Source: Rhodospirillaceae bacterium
GTDB lineage: Bacteria; Pseudomonadota; Alphaproteobacteria; Rhodospirillales; Rhodospirillaceae
DNA length: 9,380 nt
Direction: 5' to 3'
Assembly (NCBI GenBank): GCA_002691085.1
Contig: NZGX01000019.1
Location: forward strand, 1 to 9,380
Below are positions 1 to 6,087 of the stretch, piece after piece; the stretch's first letter is position 1; the number at the start of each line of letters is the position of its first letter. The notes beneath the pieces were generated by a model that saw only the letters and a list, made by a program, of their open reading frames with translations, made no database searches and was not told the DNA's origin. The position numbers were made by a program, and so were the translations under genes.

Positions 1-8
1 TTTTTTCA

Positions 9-458
9 ATGGATGATTTTATGTCATTAGCTCTGGGTGAAGCTAATTTAGCTTTAAAAAAAGGTGAAATACCTGTTGGTGCTTTAATTGTTGATCCCAT
101 TAAAAAAGTCGTCCTTGCTTCATCAGGTAACAGGGTTATTACAGACTCAGATCCCACAGCTCATGCTGAGATATTAGTTATAAGAGAGGCGGCAAAGATT
201 TATGGTTCTTCTAAGCTAATAGGTTTAGATATTTATGTAACTCTTGAGCCATGTGCAATGTGTGCGTCTGCAATAAGTATGTCAAGGTTAAGAAAGTTAG
301 TATTTGGTGCATATGACCCTAAAACAGGAGCAGTTGATCACGGTCCAAAGATTTTTTCCCAAAAAACCACTCATCATAAACCTGAAGTTATTGGAGGTGT
401 AAGGGAAGAAGAATCTTCAGAATATCTCAAGGTTTTTTTTAAACTGATGAGATCGTAA
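9..458 (+). CDS. tadA: tRNA-specific adenosine deaminase TadA
   Basis: Deaminates the wobble adenosine (A34) of tRNA-Arg(ACG) to inosine in the cytoplasm, so one tRNA can read several Arg codons. The 149-residue protein is the usual length for the family. It shows the zinc/catalytic HAE motif (H52, E54) and PCAMC (C82, C85), preceded by the GEIPVGALIV strand near residue 19. The segment PKTGAVDHGPKIF and the following HHKPEV resemble alphaproteobacterial TadA. The ATG at 9 fits the family N-terminus. The frame is open back to the window edge and any ribosome binding site would lie mostly outside, so a slightly earlier start cannot be excluded; Met5 is a less likely alternative. It is convergent with purD, with only 29 bp between the stop codons and no visible hairpin terminator. 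Confidence 0.95.
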   Translation: MDDFMSLALGEANLALKKGEIPVGALIVDPIKKVVLASSGNRVITDSDPTAHAEILVIREAAKIYGSSKLIGLDIYVTLEPCAMCASAISMSRLRKLVFGAYDPKTGAVDHGPKIFSQKTTHHKPEVIGGVREEESSEYLKVFFKLMRS

Positions 459-487
459 TTACATTTTATTTACTTAAATCTAGGGAT

Positions 488-1765
488 CTATTTTTCTAGT
501 TTAATTGCACGCCAGCCTATATCTTTCCTATAGAAGCCTTCTGGCCAGTCTATTTCACTTATGGCCTCATAAACATTTTTGTTTGCTTCCGTTACAGTTT
601 TTCCTGTTGCTGTTATGCCAAGTACCCTTCCGCCTGAAGCTATGAGCTCTTCATTTTTGAGTAGAGTTCCTGAGTGAAATATTTCAATTCCATCTTTTTT
701 TTCAGCAAGAAAAGTATTATTTATAATGCTTCCTTTTTTATAATTTCCAGGGTACCCATCTGATGCCATTATTACAACTATGGCTTTTTCATCATGCCAT
801 TTTAAAGTAATATTATCTAGTTGACCATCGCATGCAGCAATTAGGGCTGATAGCAAATCAGATTTTAACCTTCTCATTAATACTTGGCACTCGGGATCTC
901 CAAATCTTATATTATATTCTAGAAGTTTGGGGCCTTCTTGTGTAATCATTAATCCTGCAAATAAGACCCCTTGATAGGGAGATTCTTGATTAATTAAAGC
1001 ATTAGTTGTTGGTAAAATAATTTCATTTATTATCTTTTCCTCCAAGGAACTAGTCATTATTGGCGCAGGAGAATATGCACCCATCCCACCTGTATTTGGA
1101 CCAGTGTCACCATCCCCAACAGCTTTGTGGTCTTGGGCGGATGCAAGAGGTAAAATTGAATTCCCATTTACAAGTGCAAAGAAACTAACTTCTTCTCCTT
1201 CAAGAAATTCCTCTATTATAATCTCTTCGCCGGATAAGCCAAAAATTTTTTCATCCATTAATTTGTCAACAGCATTTATAGCTTCATTAACAGTATTGCA
1301 AATGAAAACACCTTTTCCTGCAGCAAGGCCACTGGTTTTAACTACAATGGGGGCACCATGTTTATGAATATATTGTTTTGCTTCATTAATATCAGAAAAG
1401 CAGCCATAGGATGCGGTTGGTATGTTGTTTCTATAAACAATATCTTTCATAAAAGCTTTTGATCCCTCAAGCTGTGATGCAGATGCAGAAGGGCCAAAGG
1501 TTTTTACATTTTTTTTATTTAATTCGTCAGTTATTCCTAAAACTAATGGCTCTTCAGGGCCGATTACTGCAAAATCAATCGATTCTCTCTCTGCAAAACT
1601 TACTATGCCTTCTATATCATTGACTTTAATATCTACACATTCTGCATACGATCTAATACCTGCATTCCCTGGTGCACAATAAATTTTTTCACACAATGGT
1701 GATTTGGATATTGCCCAACATAAAGCATGTTCTCTACCACCAGACCCAACTACTAAGACTTTCAT
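488..1765 (-). CDS. purD: Phosphoribosylamine--glycine ligase (GARS)
   Basis: Joins 5-phosphoribosylamine to glycine using ATP, the second step of de novo purine synthesis, in the cytoplasm. The 425-residue protein is full length for a monofunctional PurD. The N-terminal domain begins VLVVGSGGREHAL (residues 3-15) and has GPEEPLV near 69-75. The ATP-grasp domain shows GPSASASQLEGSKAFMK (91-107), VKTSGLAAGKGV (142-153), EEFLEGEEVSFF (185-196), QDHKAVGDGDTGPNTGGMG (211-229) and the metal-binding LEYNIRFGDPE (282-292). A C-terminal domain follows. The start is fixed by the family N-terminus. The Shine-Dalgarno is weak, but a good promoter lies about 60 bp upstream. It is divergent from xseA, a neighbour it commonly has in Alphaproteobacteria. 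Confidence 0.97.
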   Translation of the reverse strand: MKVLVVGSGGREHALCWAISKSPLCEKIYCAPGNAGIRSYAECVDIKVNDIEGIVSFAERESIDFAVIGPEEPLVLGITDELNKKNVKTFGPSASASQLEGSKAFMKDIVYRNNIPTASYGCFSDINEAKQYIHKHGAPIVVKTSGLAAGKGVFICNTVNEAINAVDKLMDEKIFGLSGEEIIIEEFLEGEEVSFFALVNGNSILPLASAQDHKAVGDGDTGPNTGGMGAYSPAPIMTSSLEEKIINEIILPTTNALINQESPYQGVLFAGLMITQEGPKLLEYNIRFGDPECQVLMRRLKSDLLSALIAACDGQLDNITLKWHDEKAIVVIMASDGYPGNYKKGSIINNTFLAEKKDGIEIFHSGTLLKNEELIASGGRVLGITATGKTVTEANKNVYEAISEIDWPEGFYRKDIGWRAIKLEK

Positions 1766-1814
1766 TTTAAATTAATTTCTCACAAGATTTTAATGTTAAC
1801 TTTAACTATAAAGT

Positions 1815-1842
1815 TTGAATGGTTTATTCTATTATGCAAAAT
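1815..1842 (+). promoter_or_regulatory. Possible weak promoter for xseA
   Basis: On the plus strand, TTGAAT (1815-1820) and CAAAAT (1837-1842) are 16 bases apart and match the -35 and -10 consensus at four of six positions each. The site overlaps the predicted purD promoter on the other strand. It is the best candidate I see for the xseA/M23 pair, but the match is weak and could be chance in A+T-rich sequence. Confidence 0.2.
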
Positions 1843-1854
1843 ATATTTTTTCAA
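1826..1854 (-). promoter_or_regulatory. Predicted sigma70-like promoter for purD
   Basis: Read on the minus strand, a -35 box TTGAAA (1849-1854) and a -10 box TAGAAT (1826-1831) are separated by exactly 17 bases. Each box differs from consensus at one position. Transcription would begin near 1819 and give a leader of roughly 50 bases before the purD ATG. The surrounding DNA is very A+T rich, which raises the chance of a fortuitous match, but position and spacing are right. Confidence 0.5.
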
Positions 1855-1888
1855 TTTTTTAGTCCAATTTAATTTTGAATATACAGCT

Positions 1889-3280
1889 ATGCAAAGTAAT
1901 AAAAAAGACAACGCTTCCGAGTATTCCGTTTCTGAGTTATCAAATGCTATAAAAAGCCAAATAGAAGAGCATTTTGGTTATGTCAGAGTTAGAGGTGAAA
2001 TTTTACAACCTAAGATAGCCGCATCTGGACATTGTTATATGCGGTTGAAAGATGAAAATTCAGCTATAGATGCAATAATCTGGCGTGGGAGTATGAACAA
2101 ACTTAGTCATCAACCTGAAGAGGGTATGGAGATAATTGCTTCAGGTAGGATTACTACTTACCCACTCAGGTCTACTTATCAGATAATTATTGATAGTTTT
2201 GAGTTGGCAGGTGAGGGGGCCTTATTAAAATTATTGGAAGATAGAAAGAAAATGTTTCTTACAGAAGGTCTATTTGAGGAAGGTTTAAAACAGGATTTAC
2301 CACTTATACCTGAAGTCATTGGAGTAATTACTTCTGAAACAGGTGCTGTTATTAAAGATATACTTCATAGAGTCAAAGAAAGGTTTCCATCAAGGATAGT
2401 TCTTTGGCCTGTGAGTGTTCAAGGAAAAACTGCTTCTGAAGAAATTTCAAATGCTATTAGAGGTTTTAATAGTCTTTCTAAAAATAGTAAAATCCCATCA
2501 CCAGATATTATTATAGTTGCTAGAGGTGGAGGGTCTCTTGAAGATTTATGGGCTTTTAATGAAGAGAATGTTGTTCGAGCGGTATCCAAATCATCAATTC
2601 CAATCATATCAGCAATCGGACACGAGACGGATACGACTCTAATTGATTATGTTTCTGATAAGAGGGCACCCACACCAACTGCAGCTGCTGAGATGGCGTT
2701 GCCGGTTAGATTAGATTTACTTGATCAGCTTAAGCAATCTGAATTAATTCTTACAAGGAGCATAACTCAGAAATTATTATCATATAAAAATAATATTAAA
2801 GGTTTATCCAGAGGTTTACCAAAACTTTCTTTCATAATTGACCAAAAGCAACTGCAATTGGATAGTTTCTATGAGAGAATTAGTCTCGGGCCAAAGAGGT
2901 TATTAGATCACAAAAAAAATGAACTTAGTCATGTAAGTTCTAATTTTGAAAAAAATAACTTTGATGTAGCCTTAAATGTATATAAAGAGCAACTTAATAA
3001 TATTAATAAAACATTAACTTTTCTAAATATCCAGAATTTCAAAATGGTTGAAAATAATTTATATAATTTATCAAAAAGATTAATCTCTGTTTCTCCAGAA
3101 AAGGTTTTGATGAGAGGTTATGCTATAATTAAAAATAATAATGATGAGGTTTTAACGGACTCTGTGAGTGCCCAGAAGTATAAAAATATTAAGATTCAGT
3201 TTAAAGATAGTGAGATACCTGTTTCGACTGTTCAGAAAAAAGTTAAACATGAAGATAAAAGGCAGAAAAGTTTATTATGA
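1889..3280 (+). CDS. xseA: Exodeoxyribonuclease VII large subunit
   Basis: Catalytic large subunit of exonuclease VII, which degrades single-stranded DNA from both ends in repair and recombination; it acts with the small subunit XseB, not encoded here. The N-terminal OB-fold covers about residues 12-110 (YSVSELSNAIKSQIE, then VRVRGEI and GHCYMRLKD). The nuclease domain includes GVITSETGAVIKDI, ARGGGSLEDLWAFNEE (GGG at 213-215) and GHETDTTLIDYVSDKRAPTPTAAAE (from G244). A Lys/Asn-rich region likely to be coiled coil follows, then the conserved VLMRGYAII near the end. The terminal QKSLL resembles the QGSLF ending common in alphaproteobacterial XseA. I chose the ATG at 1889 (463 residues) over one at 1793: the extra 32 residues are hydrophobic, A+T-driven and lie in the promoter region. 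No clear Shine-Dalgarno is visible. The stop overlaps the next start as ATGA. Confidence 0.94.
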   Translation: MQSNKKDNASEYSVSELSNAIKSQIEEHFGYVRVRGEILQPKIAASGHCYMRLKDENSAIDAIIWRGSMNKLSHQPEEGMEIIASGRITTYPLRSTYQIIIDSFELAGEGALLKLLEDRKKMFLTEGLFEEGLKQDLPLIPEVIGVITSETGAVIKDILHRVKERFPSRIVLWPVSVQGKTASEEISNAIRGFNSLSKNSKIPSPDIIIVARGGGSLEDLWAFNEENVVRAVSKSSIPIISAIGHETDTTLIDYVSDKRAPTPTAAAEMALPVRLDLLDQLKQSELILTRSITQKLLSYKNNIKGLSRGLPKLSFIIDQKQLQLDSFYERISLGPKRLLDHKKNELSHVSSNFEKNNFDVALNVYKEQLNNINKTLTFLNIQNFKMVENNLYNLSKRLISVSPEKVLMRGYAIIKNNNDEVLTDSVSAQKYKNIKIQFKDSEIPVSTVQKKVKHEDKRQKSLL

Positions 3281-4101
3281 CAAGATATATTTTTTTTTAT
3301 TTTATAACAATATTTTCCGTAAATAGTTTAGCTTCTGATTTGCAAATTAATGGAAAGTTAGAGCAAGGTGGATTAGCTTATGGGTGGGTCCCCAAAGATA
3401 CCTCTCTGAGCTTAGGTGTTACTGAAATTGATATTTCTCCAGAAGGGTACTTTATTTTTGGAATATCTCGCAATTCTCCTTCTACTCTAGAGCTTAAGGT
3501 TACGAAGAATAAAATAGTTTCAAAAAAAATTATAAATATTAAAAAGAGGGACTGGATTATTGAGAGAATTAACGGTCTTCCTAGCAATACAGTCTCTCCC
3601 GATAATAAAACCTTAAAAAGGATTAGAAATGAGGGTGCCTTAATATCCCAAAGACGAAAGATTTCAGCAAGTTCTATATACTTTAAAAATGGGTTTATAT
3701 TGCCTAGTGAAGGGAGAGTATCGGGGGTTTTTGGGAGTCAAAGGGTGTTAAATGGAAAACCTCGCTCTCCTCATTCTGGACTTGATCTTGCAGCCCCAAT
3801 TGGAACAAAGGTAATAGCGACAGCCGATGGAATAGTCTCGTTAGTGCATAAAGATATGATTCTAACAGGTAAAACCGTCATGATTGATCATGGTTTTGGT
3901 TTACAATCAATCTATATTCACTTGAATGATATTTTTGTAAAAGAGGGAGAGCTTGTTAAGCAAGGGCAATTGATTGCGGAAATAGGTGTAACTGGAAGAA
4001 CAAGTGGACCGCATCTTCACTTTGGAATTACCTGGTATGGAGTGAAACTTGATCCGCAAAGCGTCCTAAAGGTATTACCTATTAAGGATGTTATTAATTA
4101 A
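3277..4101 (+). CDS. Secreted M23-family (LytM-type) metallopeptidase
   Basis: Predicted zinc-dependent peptidoglycan endopeptidase acting in the periplasm. The first ~19 residues form a signal peptide with an aromatic/Ile-rich core and likely cleavage after VNSLA. Residues ~21-105 form a beta-rich region (NGKLEQGGLAYGWV ... IERINGLPSNTVSP) that I associate with alphaproteobacterial M23 proteins; its role is unknown to me. The C-terminal M23 domain (~140-265) keeps the active-site residues: H166 and D170 in HSGLD, H215 in YIHL, and H246/H248 in GPHLHF. It is therefore probably an active enzyme rather than a degenerate LytM activator of amidases. The 274-residue length is normal for a compact family member. 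The ATG sits inside the xseA stop (ATGA), so the two are probably translationally coupled. Its 3' end overlaps convergent lpxK by 27 bp. The substrate bond is not deducible from sequence. Confidence 0.9.
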   Translation: MTRYIFFYFITIFSVNSLASDLQINGKLEQGGLAYGWVPKDTSLSLGVTEIDISPEGYFIFGISRNSPSTLELKVTKNKIVSKKIINIKKRDWIIERINGLPSNTVSPDNKTLKRIRNEGALISQRRKISASSIYFKNGFILPSEGRVSGVFGSQRVLNGKPRSPHSGLDLAAPIGTKVIATADGIVSLVHKDMILTGKTVMIDHGFGLQSIYIHLNDIFVKEGELVKQGQLIAEIGVTGRTSGPHLHFGITWYGVKLDPQSVLKVLPIKDVIN

Positions 4102-5049
4102 AAATTTTCTAAATTCGTTATTTCTCCATTCTAATTTAATTTTTAATACAGATATTTTTTCATGATACTCTTTCTTTATTTTTGTAATATCTTTTTCTGT
4201 AGTTATTGCAACTAAATTAAGCTTTGATGAAGCTTTCAACATATTATCTATCTCAGTGTCTTTGTATGTATGGTGATCTTGAAAGATCTTTTTTTTTACT
4301 ACTTTTACGCCATTATCTTCTAGGGTTTTAAAGAATCTTCTTGGATTACCTATGCCGCAGAAAGCATACATATTAAAGTTCTTGAACTTTTCTAAGTTTG
4401 TTTCTGGAATAAATTGATTGTAAAAAATAGGTTTATTGGAATTTATAATTTCACTATGTAGGGCTTCACTCTTACCACAAATAATTATTCCGTCTGCTCT
4501 TCTTAATCCACTCTTTATATCTTCTCTAAGTGGCCCTGAGGGAAGTAAACATTCATTTGCGAACATTTCTGTTGCGTCTACAACAATAAGTGAGATGTCC
4601 TTTTGCAAGGAAAAATTTTGGTGAGCATCATCTAGAATGATCACTTCAGCACCATCCTTTATGGCTTCTTGAGCACCTAAGTATCTATTTGGAGAAACCC
4701 AAGTATTTCCATCAATTGAGTGAAGGATAGCTTCATCTCCAACATCTTCAGCTTTATGTATTGAGGAATCAACTTTGATAGTATGCTTAATTTTTCCTTT
4801 ATAGCCACGAAGTATTGTTGCTGTTTCAACACCATGCTCCTGAAAAAAATTTACAATGTATCTTACTATAGGAGTTTTTCCTGTGCCCCCTACTGATAAA
4901 TTACCAACAGAAATGACAGGAATAGATACCTTTTTTGGACGGGTTGAAATAAATCTAATTCTTATAATAATTCTATATAAATAACTTATTGGGTACAGAG
5001 CATATGTTATAAAATTTTTAGTATTCCATATATCATTTAATCTAAGCAT
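4075..5049 (-). CDS. lpxK: Tetraacyldisaccharide 4'-kinase
   Basis: Phosphorylates the 4' position of the tetraacyldisaccharide-1-phosphate lipid A precursor, giving lipid IVA, at the cytoplasmic face of the inner membrane. The 324-residue protein has an amphipathic/hydrophobic N-terminus (about 12-34), a Walker A P-loop GNLSVGGTGKTP (49-60), ILRGYKG (79-85), LLPSGPLRE (168-176), FCGIGNPRRFF (230-240) and the family motif FQDHHTY (256-262). The usual DDGFQ(H/N) motif reads DDAHQN at 140-145: both aspartates remain, but Gly and the aromatic residue are replaced by Ala and His. The start overlaps the acyltransferase stop by one base (TAATG), which implies translational coupling. The 3' end runs 27 bp into the convergent M23 gene. 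Identity is secure from motifs and context; the effect of the altered motif is unknown. Confidence 0.95.
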   Translation of the reverse strand: MLRLNDIWNTKNFITYALYPISYLYRIIIRIRFISTRPKKVSIPVISVGNLSVGGTGKTPIVRYIVNFFQEHGVETATILRGYKGKIKHTIKVDSSIHKAEDVGDEAILHSIDGNTWVSPNRYLGAQEAIKDGAEVIILDDAHQNFSLQKDISLIVVDATEMFANECLLPSGPLREDIKSGLRRADGIIICGKSEALHSEIINSNKPIFYNQFIPETNLEKFKNFNMYAFCGIGNPRRFFKTLEDNGVKVVKKKIFQDHHTYKDTEIDNMLKASSKLNLVAITTEKDITKIKKEYHEKISVLKIKLEWRNNEFRKFLINNILNR

Positions 5050-5738
5050 TATTTTGTTTCACTACGATCTAAGTGTTTCTCAGTTTTTGAAATTAAATTA
5101 TTAAGGCTATTTTCTAGATTTTGTATATAAGTTAATTTTTCATTCTCTTTTAGGTGTCTTGGAATAATTATTGGTTCACCCCAAATACATATACCCTTAG
5201 AAAATGGCAAAGGAAATACAAGTTTATCCCAGGTATTGATTGTTTTCTTTCTAGAAACGGAAGCCGAGACAGGTATAATTTTAACACCTGAAAGTTGCGA
5301 TAAAGTTATTGAACCTTTGTTAGCTTTAAATAAGGGCCCTCTTGGTCCATCTGGAGTTATTCCAACTGAAGAACTACTTTTTATTACTTCCAAAAGTTTT
5401 CTTATGGCCATACTTCCACCGGATGAGCTAGACCCTCTTATAGATGATATACCAAAGAAATTAATGATATTTGAAATAATGTTCCCATCAGAGTGTTTAG
5501 AAATTAACATGTGAAAAGGAGATTTTGATTTCCAGCAAAATGGCATTAATAGTAGTCTATTGTGCCAGAATGCAACAATTACTGGCTCTTCTCCTGTCCA
5601 GGATTTTGAGATAATATCCGTATTTTCATGCTTCCAACTTGATGTAATTTTAACTACAAACAGATATGCTACAGATATCGATACAATAATGGCTTGTATA
5701 GTCGAATATCGGAAAATTTTCTTTCTAAATTTTTTCAT
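5049..5738 (-). CDS. DUF374 / lysophospholipid acyltransferase-family protein
   Basis: A 229-residue inner-membrane-associated acyltransferase-like protein. It has an N-terminal hydrophobic segment (about 13-30) after a Lys/Arg-rich start (MKKFRKK), which suggests a membrane anchor. DUF374-type motifs follow: AFWHNRLLLMP (56-66, H59), SKHSDG (80-85, H82 and D84), RGSSSSGG (101-108) and GITPDGPRGP (126-135). In Alphaproteobacteria this family usually sits with waaA and lpxK and is thought to act in lipid A or lipooligosaccharide acylation. Some DUF374 proteins elsewhere (LpxJ of epsilonproteobacteria) are secondary lipid A acyltransferases. Here lpxK follows at a one-base overlap, which supports a lipid A role, but the acyl donor and target cannot be read from sequence. 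No Shine-Dalgarno precedes the ATG. Confidence 0.85.
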   Translation of the reverse strand: MKKFRKKIFRYSTIQAIIVSISVAYLFVVKITSSWKHENTDIISKSWTGEEPVIVAFWHNRLLLMPFCWKSKSPFHMLISKHSDGNIISNIINFFGISSIRGSSSSGGSMAIRKLLEVIKSSSSVGITPDGPRGPLFKANKGSITLSQLSGVKIIPVSASVSRKKTINTWDKLVFPLPFSKGICIWGEPIIIPRHLKENEKLTYIQNLENSLNNLISKTEKHLDRSETK

Positions 5739-5752
5739 TTATTTTATAGTTT

Positions 5753-5779
5753 ATTGTAATATAAAAAACATTATGTAAA
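5753..5779 (-). promoter_or_regulatory. Possible promoter for the acyltransferase-lpxK pair
   Basis: On the minus strand, TTTACA (5774-5779) and TACAAT (5753-5758) each match consensus at five of six positions, with a slightly short 15-base spacer. Initiation would fall only about 7-8 bases before the ATG at 5738. The transcript would then be almost leaderless, which fits the lack of a Shine-Dalgarno there. It overlaps the candidate plus-strand promoter for the small membrane protein. Confidence 0.3.
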
Positions 5780-5781
5780 AT
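5754..5781 (+). promoter_or_regulatory. Possible promoter for the small acidic membrane protein
   Basis: TTGTAA (5754-5759) and TAAAAT (5776-5781) are 16 bases apart on the plus strand, matching consensus at four and five of six positions. Transcription would begin near 5788 and leave a leader of about 68 bases before the ATG at 5856. I see no convincing hairpin or riboswitch in that leader. Chance occurrence in A+T-rich DNA is possible. Confidence 0.3.
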
Positions 5782-5844
5782 GCTTATAACATTAAATAGC
5801 GTATCAATCTTTCGTTAAGTAGTTTTTATTACATTCTTATGTTT

Positions 5845-5850
5845 GGAGGG
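5845..5850 (+). promoter_or_regulatory. Strong Shine-Dalgarno (GGAGGG) before the small ORF
   Basis: GGAGGG lies five bases before the ATG at 5856, an ideal position. It is the clearest ribosome binding site in the window; most other genes here have weak or no recognisable site. This is the main sequence evidence that the 68-residue frame is a real, translated gene. Confidence 0.75.
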
Positions 5851-5855
5851 AAGTT

Positions 5856-6062
5856 ATGGTTAGTAACAAAGGTCCAGTATATGCAGTGTTTGGAGGAATA
5901 GTTCTTTTAGTTTTGGTATCTATCTTTGCAGATAATTTAGTTGCCAGTAACAATTCTAATGCTGAAAAACAATCAGATTACCAAAGTGACGATTCGAATG
6001 AAGCATCAAGTACTGAAGAATCTGAATCAGCAAATACTGAAGACTCTACAGAAACTAAATAA
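5856..6062 (+). CDS. Small single-span protein with acidic low-complexity tail, unrecognised
   Basis: I do not recognise this 68-residue protein. After a short N-terminus with Lys5, one hydrophobic segment spans about residues 7-25 (rich in Val, Leu, Ile, Gly). The remaining ~40 residues are almost all Ser, Asn, Glu, Asp, Thr, Gln and Ala, strongly acidic and probably disordered. By the positive-inside rule the tail would face the periplasm; a cleaved signal peptide is an alternative reading. Translation is supported by an ideal GGAGGG site and the frame ends in tandem stops (TAA TAA). It lies alone on the plus strand, divergent from the acyltransferase and 25 bp from the end of convergent pmbA. 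The tail composition is not what random A+T-rich DNA would encode (few Phe, Lys, Ile), which favours a genuine gene. Function unknown. Confidence 0.75.
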   Translation: MVSNKGPVYAVFGGIVLLVLVSIFADNLVASNNSNAEKQSDYQSDDSNEASSTEESESANTEDSTETK

Positions 6063-6087
6063 TAAAGATATTAAATCGTTAAATTAT

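Noticed and set aside
459..487. Possible bidirectional terminator between tadA and purD
   Set aside because: The 29-base gap is A+T rich but has no inverted repeat able to form a stable stem.
1104..1367. Open frame of 87 codons on the plus strand inside purD
   Set aside because: Lies entirely antisense to a well-conserved gene, with no recognisable protein features and no supporting ribosome binding site.
1793..1888. A 32-residue N-terminal extension of XseA from an ATG at 1793
   Set aside because: The extra residues are hydrophobic and A+T-driven, do not match the XseA family, and lie over the predicted purD promoter. The family N-terminus (VSEL near residue 14) fits a start at 1889.
1766..1888. 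Riboswitch or purine-responsive operator upstream of purD
   Set aside because: The leader is short and A+T rich, with no conserved purine riboswitch core or recognisable PurR-type palindrome.
5236..5514. Open frame of 92 codons antisense to the acyltransferase
   Set aside because: A shadow of the conserved coding strand; the translation shows no family motif.
6063..6087. Possible terminator between the small ORF and pmbA
   Set aside because: Only 25 bases, with no G+C stem or adjoining T-run on either strand.
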